Under the pieces are notes generated by a model that saw nothing but the letters and a program-made list of their open reading frames with translations, was not told the DNA's origin and did not search any database. Shown piece by piece: positions 1-9,688 of a DNA stretch of 64,000 nucleotides. The stretch's first letter is position 1; the number at the start of each line of letters is the position of its first letter. This stretch comes from Nitrosomonas sp. (GTDB taxonomy: Bacteria > Pseudomonadota > Gammaproteobacteria > Burkholderiales > Nitrosomonadaceae), in the NCBI GenBank assembly GCA_028577615.1, contig JAJSDU010000014.1:1-64000 (forward strand), in the 5' to 3' direction. The position numbers were made by a program, and so were the translations under genes.

Positions 1-24
1 ATTCTGGCTACGTTGCAATTCGTT

Positions 25-42
25 GTAATAACGCGTTATTAC
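25..42. repeat. Perfect 18-bp palindrome downstream of sucB
   Basis: The sequence GTAATAACGCGTTATTAC equals its own reverse complement. It lies about 80 bases beyond the sucB stop codon, in the otherwise empty first 124 bases of the window. It has no loop and no T-run, so it does not look like an intrinsic terminator. An operator for a gene beyond the window edge is one possibility. Nothing else is recognisable in bases 1-124. Confidence 0.5.
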
Positions 43-124
43 GCCTCATCGCGCCTTGCCGGAAATAAAAATCAACGCACTCTAAATCCCATTCAACTGA
101 GGTTTCTAGGTTGAACAGACCCAT

Positions 125-1459
125 CTATTTTTCCAGCAATGGGCTTGCCGGAAATTCCAGCGCTTCCTTGATCGCCACCAGCGACAGCACCGCTTCACGG
201 CCATCGATAATGCGGTGATCATATGACAGTGCCAGATAACACATCGGACGGATGACAATCTGGCCGTTCTCCACCACCGGACGGTCTTTCGTCGCATGAA
301 TGCCGAGAATCGCGCTTTGTGGCGGATTGATGATCGGCGTTGACAGCATCGAACCGTAAACACCGCCATTGGTAATCGAGAACGTGCCGCCGGTCAGTTC
401 TTCAATGGTCAACTTGCCATCGCGCGCGCGTTTGGCCAGATCAGTAATCTGCTGCTCGATCTGCGCCATCGTCAGCCGGTCGGCATTGCGCAGAATCGGC
501 ACAACCAGGCCGCGCGGGCTGCCCACTGCGATGCCGATGTCATAATAATCATGATAAATAATCTCGTTACCTTCAACCGATGCATTGACAATCGGGTATT
601 TCCTGAGCGCCGCGACAACCGCCTTGACAAAAAATGACATGAAGCCCAGTTTTACGCCATGCTCTTTTTCAAACTCAGCACGATAACGATTGCGTAATTC
701 CATCACCGCCTGCAGGTTGACTTCGTTGAATGTTGTCAATATTGCCGCGGTTGACTGCGATTCGACCAGCCTTTCCGCGATACGCATGCGCAGCCGCGAC
801 ATGGTCACGCGGCGATCGATGCGCCCGCCGCTTTCAGCCGTTCCGGATGCAGCGGATTCGCCCGCCGTATCCGGAGCGGTTCTGTTCGCGTTTTTTTCTT
901 CAGTCTTTTCTTCCTGCACTGGCGCGCTTTCCGAATGGTTTTCCTTGGTTTTGCGTTCTAAATAATCCTGCACATCTTCGCGGGTTATGCGCCCGCCTCT
1001 GCCGGTACCCTTGATGGACTCGGTTTCGGAAGCTTTAAGGTGATTTTCCTCGGCGAGTTTTCGCGCAGCGGGCATCAGCATCGGGATGGTGGAATCGACT
1101 TCCTGCCCTGCATCGGACGCCATCTCTCCAGCTCCGGCTTTTTTGGCGTCAGCCTCCTTTACAGGTTCAGACGTGGTTTTCTCCGGCTCAGCAAACTCAG
1201 CAGATTTCGCGGCGCCTGCCGCCTCGGTATCGATGGTGGCGATGACTTCGCCGCCGGTTACCGTTGCGCCATCGCCCTTGATGATTTTATTTAACACGCC
1301 GCTCTGCGGGGCGGGCAACTCGAGTACTACTTTATCGGTCTCGACGTCGATCAGATTTTCGTCACGCTTAACGGTGTCACCCTGTTTCTTATGCCAGGAA
1401 ACCAGCGTCGCTTCCGCGACGGATTCAGATAACATGGGTACTTTGACTTCAATTAACAT
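125..1459 (-). CDS. sucB: 2-oxoglutarate dehydrogenase E2 (dihydrolipoyl succinyltransferase)
   Basis: This is the E2 core of the 2-oxoglutarate dehydrogenase complex. It moves the succinyl group from lipoyl-lysine to CoA in the TCA cycle. The 444-residue protein has the usual three parts. A lipoyl domain spans about residues 1-77, with the modified lysine in ETDKVVLE near residue 43. After an Ala/Glu-rich linker comes an E1/E3-binding domain at about 128-166 ([18 protein letters not shown]). The catalytic domain runs from about 212 to the end, with the HxxxD active-site motif in [12 protein letters not shown]. It lies 15 bases downstream of sucA on the same strand. The E3 gene (lpd), often next, is not in the window. 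The family assignment is firm; the choice of 2-oxoglutarate over pyruvate as substrate rests on the adjacent sucA. Confidence 0.97.
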   Translation of the reverse strand: MLIEVKVPMLSESVAEATLVSWHKKQGDTVKRDENLIDVETDKVVLELPAPQSGVLNKIIKGDGATVTGGEVIATIDTEAAGAAKSAEFAEPEKTTSEPVKEADAKKAGAGEMASDAGQEVDSTIPMLMPAARKLAEENHLKASETESIKGTGRGGRITREDVQDYLERKTKENHSESAPVQEEKTEEKNANRTAPDTAGESAASGTAESGGRIDRRVTMSRLRMRIAERLVESQSTAAILTTFNEVNLQAVMELRNRYRAEFEKEHGVKLGFMSFFVKAVVAALRKYPIVNASVEGNEIIYHDYYDIGIAVGSPRGLVVPILRNADRLTMAQIEQQITDLAKRARDGKLTIEELTGGTFSITNGGVYGSMLSTPIINPPQSAILGIHATKDRPVVENGQIVIRPMCYLALSYDHRIIDGREAVLSLVAIKEALEFPASPLLEK

Positions 1460-1474
1460 AGCGCCTCCTCTGCT

Positions 1475-4321
1475 TCAGATTTTTTCCCGGAATGCCGCTT
1501 CGACCACTTCTTTCTGCTGCTGCTTGTGTATCGCCAGATACCCCACGGAAGGCGATGCCGATGACGGACGCAGTGCATAGCCGATGGTCTGATCGGATCT
1601 CATGTTGCGCAGCAGATAGTGCTGAATGCGGTGCCATGCACCCTGATTACCCGGTTCTTCCTGGCACCAGACGACTTCTTTCGCCTTGCCGTAGCGTTTG
1701 ATCTCCGCCTTGAATTCTTCATGCGGAAACGGATACAGCTGCTCAAGCCGGATAATCGCCATATCGGTTATCTGTTGCGCCGTGCGATGGGCGATAAGCT
1801 CATAATAAATTTTTCCGCTGCAAGCGATGATCCTGCGGACTTTCTCGGGATCGATCGCCTCGACTTCGGCGATGACCGGACAAAACATGCCTTCGGCCAG
1901 ATCTTCAAGGGATGAGGCCGATTCCCTGAGCCGCAGCATGCTTTTCGGACTCATGATAATCAGCGGCTTGCGCATATCACGAATCATCTGACGGCGCAGC
2001 AGATGAAACATCTGCGCTGGCGTGGACGGTACGCAGACCTGTATGTTGTAATCCGCGCACAGCTGCAGATAACGTTCCAGCCGCGCCGAAGAATGCTCCG
2101 GCCCCTGTCCTTCGTAACCATGCGGCAGCATCATCACCAGACCGCACAGGCGTCCCCACTTGGCCTCGCCGGAAGTGATGAACTGATCGATAACCACCTG
2201 CGCGCCATTGGCGAAATCGCCAAATTGCGCTTCCCAGATAATCAGCTCGTGCGGCTGCGCCGTCGCGTAACCATATTCAAAACCCAGCACCGCTTCTTCC
2301 GACAGGATTGAGTTAATAACCATGAAATCGGGTTGTCCGGGCGTAATATGGCGTAATGGAATATAGGTGTTATTTTCCTCAAGCGTTGTATCCTGGTTGT
2401 GCAAAACGGCATGACGGTGAAAAAACGTGCCGCGTTCGGAATCCTGTCCAGAAAGCCGCACCGGGAACCCTTCATAAAGTAATGCCGCGTAGGCCAGATT
2501 TTCAGCCATGCCCCAGTCAAGCGGCAGTTTCCCCGCACCCATCTGACGGCGGTCCTCAATAATTTTTTCGACCCGTTTGTGTAATACAAAATTTTCCGGA
2601 ATATCCGTCAAGCGCGCCGCCAGCTGCTTCAGAATGTCAAGCGATATACCGGTTTTTACCGGCGCGTTCCACTTGATCGGCTGCATGAAAACCTGCCAGT
2701 TCACTGAATAGGGCGATTTATAGTTGTAGCGGATTCTTTTATTCGGATTGATCCCGGCATCCATCGCTTCGCGGTAAGCCTGCACCATGGCTTCCGCCTC
2801 TCCGGACGCAATAATGCCATCCGCCTCGAGTTTCTCGGCATAACGCTGCCGTGTCCCTGGATGCTGGTTGATAACCTGATACATTCTGGGCTGCGTCACC
2901 ATCGGATCGTCCTGTTCGTTATGTCCCAGGCGGCGGAAACACACCATGTCGATGACGACATCTTTATGGAATGTCATGCGAAAATCCAGCGCGAGCTCGG
3001 TAATCATGCACACGGCTTCCGGGTCGTCGCCATTCACATGAAAAACCGGCGCTTCTATCATTTTGGCAACATCGGTGCAATACAGCGTGGAGCGGCTTTC
3101 GCGCGGATCCGAAGTGGTAAAGCCGATCTGGTTGTTGATGATGATATGGACTGTACCGCCCGTGCCATAACCGCGTGTCTGCGACAGATTCAGCGTTTCC
3201 ATCACCACACCCTGTCCGGCAAACGCGGCGTCGCCATGAATCAGCACCGGCAGGACGCGATCTCCCGCCCTATCCATCATGCGGTGCTGCCGTGCGCGCA
3301 CCGATCCTTCCACAACCGGATTGACAATTTCAAGGTGCGACGGGTTAAACGCCAGCGCCAGGCGCACCAACCCGCCCGCGGTATCCATCGCGGAGGAAAA
3401 ACCCTGGTGGTATTTTACGTCGCCTGAGGGCAAGTCCTGGACATATTTCTCTTCAAACTCACGAAACAAATCCTCCGGCATTTTACCGATCGTATTGACC
3501 AGCACATTCAATCTGGCGCGATGCGCCATACCGATGACAACTTCATTGATGCCGGATTTGCCGGCGCTTTCCAGCAGACAATCCAGTAACGGGATAATGC
3601 TTTCATTGCCTTCGCCCGAGAACCGCTTCTGACCGATGTAACGGGTATGCAGGTATTTCTCCAGTCCCTCCGCTGCACTGAGCCGTTCGAGAATACGTTT
3701 CCTGTATTCACTGCTGTAGGCCGGATTGGCGCGTTTGGTTTCGAGTCTGGCCTGGATCCAGCGCTTCTGTTCCACGGACGAAATATACATATATTCCGCG
3801 CCGATGGTTCCACAGTACGTTTCTCTCAGAATCTGCAGAATTTCCCGCAATGTCGCACGCTCAGGCCCGGCAAGCGAACCCGTGTTAAATACGGTGTCCA
3901 TGTCTTTTTCGGTAAAACCGAAACTCGCCGGATCGAGCTCTGTCCGGCAGGGTTTCGGTTCACTTTGCAACGGATCGAGTCGTGCCTGGCTCAGCCCCAG
4001 ATACCGGTGCGCATTGATCAGCTGAAGCACGGCAATCTGCTTACGTTCATCCGTATCTGCCAGGATGTTTTCGGGCAAAACAATCAGACTATCCGCGCTT
4101 CTGTTGCTGCTGACACTTTTGAAAAATTCTTCCGCCTTTTCTTCAGGCCGGCTCTTGATCAGCTGGCTGACTGAAATATCCCGTGACTGGTGTAAACGGT
4201 CGAAATAATCACGCCACAGCGGATCAATCGAGATCGGATTATGCAGGTATTCCTCATAGATGGCTTCAACAAAAGGCGCATTAGCGCCAAACAATACGGA
4301 ATCCTGCTGCTGTTTATTCAT
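1475..4321 (-). CDS. sucA: 2-oxoglutarate dehydrogenase E1 component
   Basis: This is the thiamine-diphosphate-dependent E1 subunit, which decarboxylates 2-oxoglutarate and succinylates the E2 lipoyl group. At 948 residues it is close to the roughly 930 of E. coli SucA. Recognisable segments are the N-terminal E2-binding region (SVLFGANAPFVEAIYEEY), the thiamine site (IHGDAAFAGQGVV, NNQIGFTTSDPR) and the transketolase-like C-terminal half (LPHGYEGQGPEHSSAR). I take the ATG at 4321. The GTG codon just before it would add one residue. It is 23 bases after gltA and 15 before sucB, so gltA-sucA-sucB is probably one transcript. Confidence 0.97.
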   Translation of the reverse strand: MNKQQQDSVLFGANAPFVEAIYEEYLHNPISIDPLWRDYFDRLHQSRDISVSQLIKSRPEEKAEEFFKSVSSNRSADSLIVLPENILADTDERKQIAVLQLINAHRYLGLSQARLDPLQSEPKPCRTELDPASFGFTEKDMDTVFNTGSLAGPERATLREILQILRETYCGTIGAEYMYISSVEQKRWIQARLETKRANPAYSSEYRKRILERLSAAEGLEKYLHTRYIGQKRFSGEGNESIIPLLDCLLESAGKSGINEVVIGMAHRARLNVLVNTIGKMPEDLFREFEEKYVQDLPSGDVKYHQGFSSAMDTAGGLVRLALAFNPSHLEIVNPVVEGSVRARQHRMMDRAGDRVLPVLIHGDAAFAGQGVVMETLNLSQTRGYGTGGTVHIIINNQIGFTTSDPRESRSTLYCTDVAKMIEAPVFHVNGDDPEAVCMITELALDFRMTFHKDVVIDMVCFRRLGHNEQDDPMVTQPRMYQVINQHPGTRQRYAEKLEADGIIASGEAEAMVQAYREAMDAGINPNKRIRYNYKSPYSVNWQVFMQPIKWNAPVKTGISLDILKQLAARLTDIPENFVLHKRVEKIIEDRRQMGAGKLPLDWGMAENLAYAALLYEGFPVRLSGQDSERGTFFHRHAVLHNQDTTLEENNTYIPLRHITPGQPDFMVINSILSEEAVLGFEYGYATAQPHELIIWEAQFGDFANGAQVVIDQFITSGEAKWGRLCGLVMMLPHGYEGQGPEHSSARLERYLQLCADYNIQVCVPSTPAQMFHLLRRQMIRDMRKPLIIMSPKSMLRLRESASSLEDLAEGMFCPVIAEVEAIDPEKVRRIIACSGKIYYELIAHRTAQQITDMAIIRLEQLYPFPHEEFKAEIKRYGKAKEVVWCQEEPGNQGAWHRIQHYLLRNMRSDQTIGYALRPSSASPSVGYLAIHKQQQKEVVEAAFREKI

Positions 4322-4344
4322 CACTGTGCTTCGCTGCTCAAGAA

Positions 4345-5643
4345 TTATCGCCGAAAACCTTCCGGCACATCCCGTTTGACCGTGCCGGTGTATAACTGCC
4401 TGGGGCGGCCTATCTTATGGTCCGGATCGGAAATCATTTCATTCCATTGCGCCACCCAGCCGATGGTGCGGGCGACCGCGAAAATCGCGGTAAACATGCT
4501 CGTCGGTATGCCCAGGGCGCGCTGCACGATACCGGAATAAAAATCGACGTTCGGATAGAGCTTGCGGGTTATAAAATAATCATCTTCCAGAGCGATTCTT
4601 TCCAGTTCGAGCGCCAGTTTGAATAACCGGTCATTTTCCAGTCCGAGCACGTTCAGCACTTCATGGCAGGTCTCACGCATAATTGTCGCGCGCGGATCAA
4701 AATTCTTGTAAACCCGGTGGCCAAAGCCCATCAGGCGATAATTTTCGTCAGGATTTTTGGCGCGCTTGATATATTCGTTAATTCTTGAAACATCGCCGAT
4801 TTCTTCGAGCATATGCAGGCAGGCCTCATTCGCGCCACCGTGCGCAGGCCCCCACAGACAGGCAATGCCTGCGGCGATACAGGCAAAAGGATTGGCGCCG
4901 CTGGAACCAGCCAGTCTGACGGTTGATGTCGATGCATTCTGCTCATGATCCGCGTGCAGTATCAGAATACGATCCAAAGCGCGGACGATTCTGGAATCAG
5001 CCTTGAATTCCTCGGATGGCAGAGAAAACATCATGTGTAGGAAATTTTCCGCATAACCGAGATCGTTGCGTGGATAGATGTATGGCTGGCCGATATTATA
5101 TTTGTACGCCATCGCTGCAATGGTTGGCATCTTGGCGATCAGGCGTATCGCCGATAATTTGCGGTGGCGCACATCTGAAATATCAAGCACATCATGATAA
5201 AACGCAGACAATGCACCGACAACGCCGACCATTACCGCCATCGGATGCGCATCCCGGCGAAATCCGCTGAAAAATTTGACCAGCTGCTCGTGCAGCATCG
5301 TATGGCTTTTAACCAGCCTGTCGAAGTCGGCTTTCTCGCCATCCTCCGGCAATTCGCCATGTAGCAGCAGGTGGCAGACTTCGGTAAAATCACATTGCCG
5401 GGCAAGCTGTTCTATCGGATAACCGCGATACAACAGAATGCCTTTATCGCCATCAATAAACGTAATTTCAGATTGATTGCTCGCCGTGGACAAAAACCCG
5501 GGATCGTAAGTAAACAATCCACTTTTGGCATGCAGCTTGCGGATATCCACCACATCGGGTCCCATGGTGCCGGATATGACCGGCAATTCAATCGGTTGAC
5601 TGCCGTCATCCAGAGTCAAGGTCGCTGTGCCTTTTTGTGTCAT
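4345..5643 (-). CDS. gltA: Citrate synthase (type II)
   Basis: Condenses acetyl-CoA and oxaloacetate to citrate. The 432-residue protein is typical of the hexameric, NADH-sensitive proteobacterial type, with an N-terminal extension before the catalytic core. Catalytic regions are visible: one histidine in [10 protein letters not shown], the second in [13 protein letters not shown], followed by the downstream [13 protein letters not shown] segment. The ATG is preceded by a good ribosome site (GGAGAAG, about 5 bases away). It is the first gene of gltA-sucA-sucB. The 132-base gap to sdhE upstream leaves room for its own promoter. Confidence 0.97.
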   Translation of the reverse strand: MTQKGTATLTLDDGSQPIELPVISGTMGPDVVDIRKLHAKSGLFTYDPGFLSTASNQSEITFIDGDKGILLYRGYPIEQLARQCDFTEVCHLLLHGELPEDGEKADFDRLVKSHTMLHEQLVKFFSGFRRDAHPMAVMVGVVGALSAFYHDVLDISDVRHRKLSAIRLIAKMPTIAAMAYKYNIGQPYIYPRNDLGYAENFLHMMFSLPSEEFKADSRIVRALDRILILHADHEQNASTSTVRLAGSSGANPFACIAAGIACLWGPAHGGANEACLHMLEEIGDVSRINEYIKRAKNPDENYRLMGFGHRVYKNFDPRATIMRETCHEVLNVLGLENDRLFKLALELERIALEDDYFITRKLYPNVDFYSGIVQRALGIPTSMFTAIFAVARTIGWVAQWNEMISDPDHKIGRPRQLYTGTVKRDVPEGFRR

Positions 5644-5775
5644 TCTAACTTCTCCCCAAATAATGTTGACTCAATCATTCAGCATTCCCGCTGTTGATAG
5701 TATATTTTTTGTCCGTTGCGCTGATTTTACAACAGCGCTCAATATGCCCGCATTCACCATTCACTTGAACCCGGC

Positions 5776-6015
5776 TTAACACTTTTGCAGCAGGTTCAAT
5801 ACCGGTGTCAGATTTTCTTCCCGTATCGTTTCACGCGCACAGATCAGATCCCAGAGTTCATTGTCGGAAAGCGACAGCAACCGATCAAATTGCTGTAATT
5901 CATCCGGGCTGAGCTGGCAATAATGGGCTTCCATAAAACGTTGCAAAATAATATCCAGCTCCAGCATACCGCGCCGGCAACGCCAGCGGGCACGCTCGAA
6001 TTCCTTCGATTTCAT
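5776..6015 (-). CDS. sdhE: FAD assembly factor SdhE (succinate dehydrogenase assembly)
   Basis: A 79-residue protein of the SdhE/Sdh5/YgfY family, which helps attach FAD covalently to the flavoprotein subunit SdhA. The family hallmark is an RRGM-type N-terminal motif, seen here as RWRCRRGMLELD. An acidic helical segment follows (DRLLSLSDNELWDLI). I chose the ATG at 6015 because the protein then begins exactly at the conserved MKSKEFERARWRCRRG. That ATG overlaps the sdhB stop in an ATGA arrangement, which implies translational coupling. A longer frame upstream runs inside sdhB and has no family similarity. Confidence 0.92.
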   Translation of the reverse strand: MKSKEFERARWRCRRGMLELDIILQRFMEAHYCQLSPDELQQFDRLLSLSDNELWDLICARETIREENLTPVLNLLQKC

Positions 6016-6707
6016 GTCGTGCGCTTGACCATCATATCCTTGATTTTGCTGATCGCATCGGTCGGATTCAGCCCTTTCGGGCATGACGCCACGCAATTCA
6101 TAATGGAATGGCAACGGAATAGCCGATAAGGATCCTCCAGGTAATCCAGCCGTTCCGCGGTCGCCTGATCACGGCTGTCCGCAAGAAAACGGTATGCCTG
6201 CAGCAGGCCCGCCGGACCGACAAACTTATCGGGATTCCACCAGAACGAAGGACATGCCGTCGAACAGCAGGCGCACAATATGCACTCATACGCGCCTTCC
6301 AGCGCTGCACGTTCTTCCGGTGATTGCAACCGCTCGGTTTCCGGCGGTGGACTGTGATTAATCAGATACGGTTTGATTGAATGATACTGATTATAAAATT
6401 GCGTCATGTCGACGATCAGATCACGAATGACCGGCAATCCGGGCAACGGACGTACCTCAACAGGTTCTTTCAGACCACGCAATGGTGTAATACAGGCAAG
6501 TCCGTTGCGGCCGTTGATATTCATGGCATCCGAACCGCACACCCCTTCCGTGCATGAACGTCTCAAGCTGAGACTGTCATCCGAGGATTTAATGCGAATG
6601 AGGGCATCAAGCAGCATCTTGTCCGTTGACGCCAATTCGATATCGTAATCCTGCATATAGGGCTTTTCATCTTTATCAGGATCATACCGGTATACACGAA
6701 ACTTCAT
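6012..6707 (-). CDS. sdhB: Succinate dehydrogenase iron-sulfur subunit
   Basis: This subunit carries electrons from FAD in SdhA through three clusters to quinone. The 231-residue protein shows a plant-type [2Fe-2S] segment (SCTEGVCGSDAM, then NGLAC), a ferredoxin-like CILCACCSTACP, and a last cysteine group in CHSIMNCVASCPKGL. The ATG at 6707 has AGGAG six bases upstream; a GTG one codon earlier is less likely. It overlaps sdhE by four bases. The partner genes sdhC, sdhD and sdhA are not upstream. The neighbour there is der, 214 bases away, so the rest of the complex must be encoded elsewhere. Confidence 0.97.
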   Translation of the reverse strand: MKFRVYRYDPDKDEKPYMQDYDIELASTDKMLLDALIRIKSSDDSLSLRRSCTEGVCGSDAMNINGRNGLACITPLRGLKEPVEVRPLPGLPVIRDLIVDMTQFYNQYHSIKPYLINHSPPPETERLQSPEERAALEGAYECILCACCSTACPSFWWNPDKFVGPAGLLQAYRFLADSRDQATAERLDYLEDPYRLFRCHSIMNCVASCPKGLNPTDAISKIKDMMVKRTT

Positions 6708-6870
6708 CACCGACTCCTCTATTCAATTTTCATCATAGGCAGACATCAGGATGCAACCCGACCAAGCAGCAGCAGTTTAGCAGAAGGAAGACGGTAAGGT
6801 ACAGGATATCTTATTCCAGTCGAAGCCTGCGACAGACTGGATTTTTCGCGAAAAAATCACGGTTTTCCGA

Positions 6871-6888
6871 TTAACAGTCGTCTGTTAA
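6871..6888. repeat. 7-bp inverted repeat with 4-base loop between der and sdhB
   Basis: TTAACAG, the loop TCGT, then CTGTTAA form a perfect hairpin about 35 bases beyond the der stop. No T-run follows on either strand, so termination is uncertain. About 25 bases away, at 6842-6859, lies another symmetrical element centred on TTTTTCGCGAAAAA. The two sit in the 214-base gap where the missing sdhA might have been expected. They could be regulatory sites for sdhB-sdhE. Confidence 0.4.
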
Positions 6889-6921
6889 GCCGCGGCCAGC
6901 CAGGAAAACACCCCCTTGGGT

Positions 6922-8331
6922 TCAGCCGTATTTTTTCCGGTTACGGCGCCGCCGGTTATGCGCGCGCCGCAAATCATCCTCACTCGGCGGCGCAGGTTTT
7001 TTATTCGCATACGGATTGTGTCCGGCTTTAAATTCGATACGCAGTGGCGTGCCCTGCAAATGAAAAGCCGTGCGGAAGTAATTCTCCAGATAACGCCGGT
7101 AGGTATCCGGAATGTGTTCAAGCATATTGCCATGAATCACAATCAATGGCGGATTGGATCCACCCTGATGCGCGTAGCGCGGCTTGGGACGCGACACGCC
7201 TCCGCGCGGCGGCGCGTGCTTTTCAACCGCCGCCAGCAAAGCACGCGTCAACTTGGGCGTAGGCAGTTTTGCCATGGCTGCGGCATAGGCCTGATCGACC
7301 GAAAGCAGGAGTTGCCGCAATCCCGTGCTTTTCAGCGCGGAAATGAAATGCAGTTTGGCGAAATCAAGAAAACTCAGCTTGCGGGAAAACTCAAGTTTGA
7401 CCAGATCGCGATGATAACTGTCGATACCATCCCATTTGTTAATCGCCACTACCAGCGCACGGCCTGACTGTATTATAAAATCGGCGATATGCGCGTCCTG
7501 TTCGGCAATATCCAGACTGGCGTCGAGAACCAGCACCACCACATTAGCGTCTTCGATGGCCTGCAGTGTTTTGATCGCGGAAAATTTCTCAACCGTTTCA
7601 TTGACCTTACCCCGGCGGCGCAATCCGGCGGTATCGATCAATGTGTAGTGTTTGCCGTTATGTTCAAATTCGATATAAATGCTGTCACGCGTGGTTCCGG
7701 GCTGATCGAATGCGATAACACGCTCCTCACCCAGCAGACTGTTCACCAGTGTCGACTTACCGACATTGGGGCGCCCGACTATGGCGATTTTCGGCTGCTT
7801 GTGCCGGTCCTGTTCCGCATCATTTTCTCCAACCGGATCCGGAAAATCGGCAAGCGCCAGCGAAACCAGCTCATGAATATGATCACCGTGCAATGCCGAA
7901 ACCGCGTAGGGCTCACCCAGGCCGAGTTCGTAGAATTCCGCGGTCACCACGGCTCTCGCCATGCCTTCCGTTTTATTGACCACCAGCATGATTTTCTGGT
8001 CTTTCTTTCTCAGCTGGTCGGCGATAATCTTATCCTGAGCCGTTACGCCCTGCCGCCCATCCACGATAAAAAGCACCTTGTCCGCCTCGTCGATAGCCTG
8101 CATGCTCTGCTGCGCCATGGCGAACAGGATACCGTCCTTAACCACCGGCTCCAGTCCTCCGGTATCCATCACCAGATAAGGTTTATCGCCAATCCTGCCA
8201 TGACCATACCGTCTGTCGCGCGTCAGTCCGGGAATATCTGCAACGATGGCATCCCGGCTTCGCGTCAGGCGGTTAAACATCGTCGATTTGCCTACATTAG
8301 GCCGGCCAACGAGAACAAGTGTGGGTTTCAT
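6922..8331 (-). CDS. der: Ribosome biogenesis GTPase Der (EngA)
   Basis: Essential GTPase of 50S subunit assembly with two tandem G domains. In the 469 residues the first domain starts at residue 4 with GRPNVGKST, with DTGG and NKTE motifs. The second repeats GRPNVGKST near residue 180, followed by [11 protein letters not shown] and NKWD. A KH-like C-terminal domain ends in a basic tail ([14 protein letters not shown]). Length and architecture are normal. It is the last gene of the ndk-to-der group and is separated from bamB by 131 bases, which could hold its own promoter. Confidence 0.97.
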   Translation of the reverse strand: MKPTLVLVGRPNVGKSTMFNRLTRSRDAIVADIPGLTRDRRYGHGRIGDKPYLVMDTGGLEPVVKDGILFAMAQQSMQAIDEADKVLFIVDGRQGVTAQDKIIADQLRKKDQKIMLVVNKTEGMARAVVTAEFYELGLGEPYAVSALHGDHIHELVSLALADFPDPVGENDAEQDRHKQPKIAIVGRPNVGKSTLVNSLLGEERVIAFDQPGTTRDSIYIEFEHNGKHYTLIDTAGLRRRGKVNETVEKFSAIKTLQAIEDANVVVLVLDASLDIAEQDAHIADFIIQSGRALVVAINKWDGIDSYHRDLVKLEFSRKLSFLDFAKLHFISALKSTGLRQLLLSVDQAYAAAMAKLPTPKLTRALLAAVEKHAPPRGGVSRPKPRYAHQGGSNPPLIVIHGNMLEHIPDTYRRYLENYFRTAFHLQGTPLRIEFKAGHNPYANKKPAPPSEDDLRRAHNRRRRNRKKYG

Positions 8332-8462
8332 GATGATCGGGTACGGTCGTAATTCAATCTGCGTTTTTGGAAATGGATCTGTTCAGGAATCATATCAATG
8401 ACGCCCGATCCTGCCGGATTTAACAATGAAAAAGATAAAAAAACAAATACTGCGCTGAAGAT

Positions 8463-9668
8463 TTATTTCGTTCTAAAAGCAAAAACACCGCCTTTAGCCG
8501 TTTGCACCACAAAGCCACCCGGAATCTGCCGTGGCTGTGACAGAATCGCACTGCCATCGGTCGGCGATCTCGCCAGTATGACACCGTCATAGTTTCTCAA
8601 TAGATTGACATATCCGTTGTCATCGCCTACGACAATGTGTTGTCCGTCGATCAGCGGCGTGGTCAGTTTTTTGCTGCCCAGTTTGGCCTGCTTCCACATA
8701 CTGGCGCCACTGCGCTTGTCATAGGCCGCGATAACGCCATTGTCCTCGGTGACATAGACGTAATCCCTGTCCATCACCAGACCGGCGTCACTGGAAGATT
8801 CACGTGACCAGATCTGCGCGCCGTCAATGATCTGAAAACAGCCGACACGCCCTTGATACGCTGCAGCGCAAACCAGCTGATCGTCGATGGCCGGAGAACT
8901 TGTAATATCGGTCATGCGCTCAAGCTCGGTAACACCGCGCGGTTGCGAGACGATGGCTTCCCACCCCACATTGCCATTAAACAAGCTCATGGCAACCATT
9001 TTGCCGCCGGCAAATCCGGCAAATACAGCACCCTGTGTGATGGCAACACCGGCCACACTGCGAACGGTCAATGGTGGCGTGGCGCCCTGATAGACCCATT
9101 TATTCTCGCCGCTAATGGCATCAAGCCCGTAAATACGCGCATCGACAGTGCGCACGATAACCATATCGCTGTGAACACGTGGCGGACTTAAAATTTCACT
9201 GCTGACCTGCGCCGTCCACAGCGCATGCCCTGCACTGTTATAGGCCAGCACTTCGCCTTTGGACGTGCCGACCAGAACCATGCGCTGGTCCGCGCCCACA
9301 CCGCCGGAAAACCGGAATTTCGTTTTGATCACCCAGTCCACTTCTCCGGTTCTGGGATCCAAGCTTGTCAGTTGCCCCTTTTCATCAGCCACGTAAACAG
9401 CTTCGTCGTCATAGGCGACAACAAAGCGGGCGATCTTGCTTTCGCCGACACGCTGCTGCCAGATCTGCGGTATTTCATCTAGCGCTTTAAGCGCAGCCAG
9501 CTCTTCAGGGTCAATGACAACCTTTTCCTCCCGCTCCATCAATTCCGCCATCTGGTAGCCAAATGCCTGAAACAAATTGGGATCAAACGGTAATGGCAGA
9601 TTACTGCAGCCGGCAAGCGCCAATACCGGGAATAATGCCGATAACCTGGAAAAATTACGCACGAACAC
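8463..9668 (-). CDS. bamB: Outer membrane assembly lipoprotein BamB
   Basis: Lipoprotein of the BAM machine that folds outer-membrane beta-barrels. It stands on the periplasmic face of the outer membrane. The 401-residue protein has a lipobox (LALAGCSN) near residue 21 and then PQQ-like propeller repeats (VGTSKGEVLAYNSAG, VRTVDARIYGLDAISG, TEDNGVIAAYDKRSG, VGDDNGYVNLL). The start codon is GTG at 9668; no in-frame ATG precedes the signal peptide. It is 20 bases after the yfgM-like gene, the normal order in betaproteobacteria. Confidence 0.95.
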   Translation of the reverse strand: MFVRNFSRLSALFPVLALAGCSNLPLPFDPNLFQAFGYQMAELMEREEKVVIDPEELAALKALDEIPQIWQQRVGESKIARFVVAYDDEAVYVADEKGQLTSLDPRTGEVDWVIKTKFRFSGGVGADQRMVLVGTSKGEVLAYNSAGHALWTAQVSSEILSPPRVHSDMVIVRTVDARIYGLDAISGENKWVYQGATPPLTVRSVAGVAITQGAVFAGFAGGKMVAMSLFNGNVGWEAIVSQPRGVTELERMTDITSSPAIDDQLVCAAAYQGRVGCFQIIDGAQIWSRESSSDAGLVMDRDYVYVTEDNGVIAAYDKRSGASMWKQAKLGSKKLTTPLIDGQHIVVGDDNGYVNLLRNYDGVILARSPTDGSAILSQPRQIPGGFVVQTAKGGVFAFRTK

Positions 9669-9688
9669 GTCAATCGCAGATTTATCGT

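Noticed and set aside
125..1459. Pyruvate dehydrogenase E2
   Set aside because: The single lipoyl domain and the adjoining sucA favour 2-oxoglutarate dehydrogenase.
6842..6888. Rho-independent terminator after der
   Set aside because: The inverted repeats are A/T-rich and no T-run follows on the minus strand, so termination is not supported.
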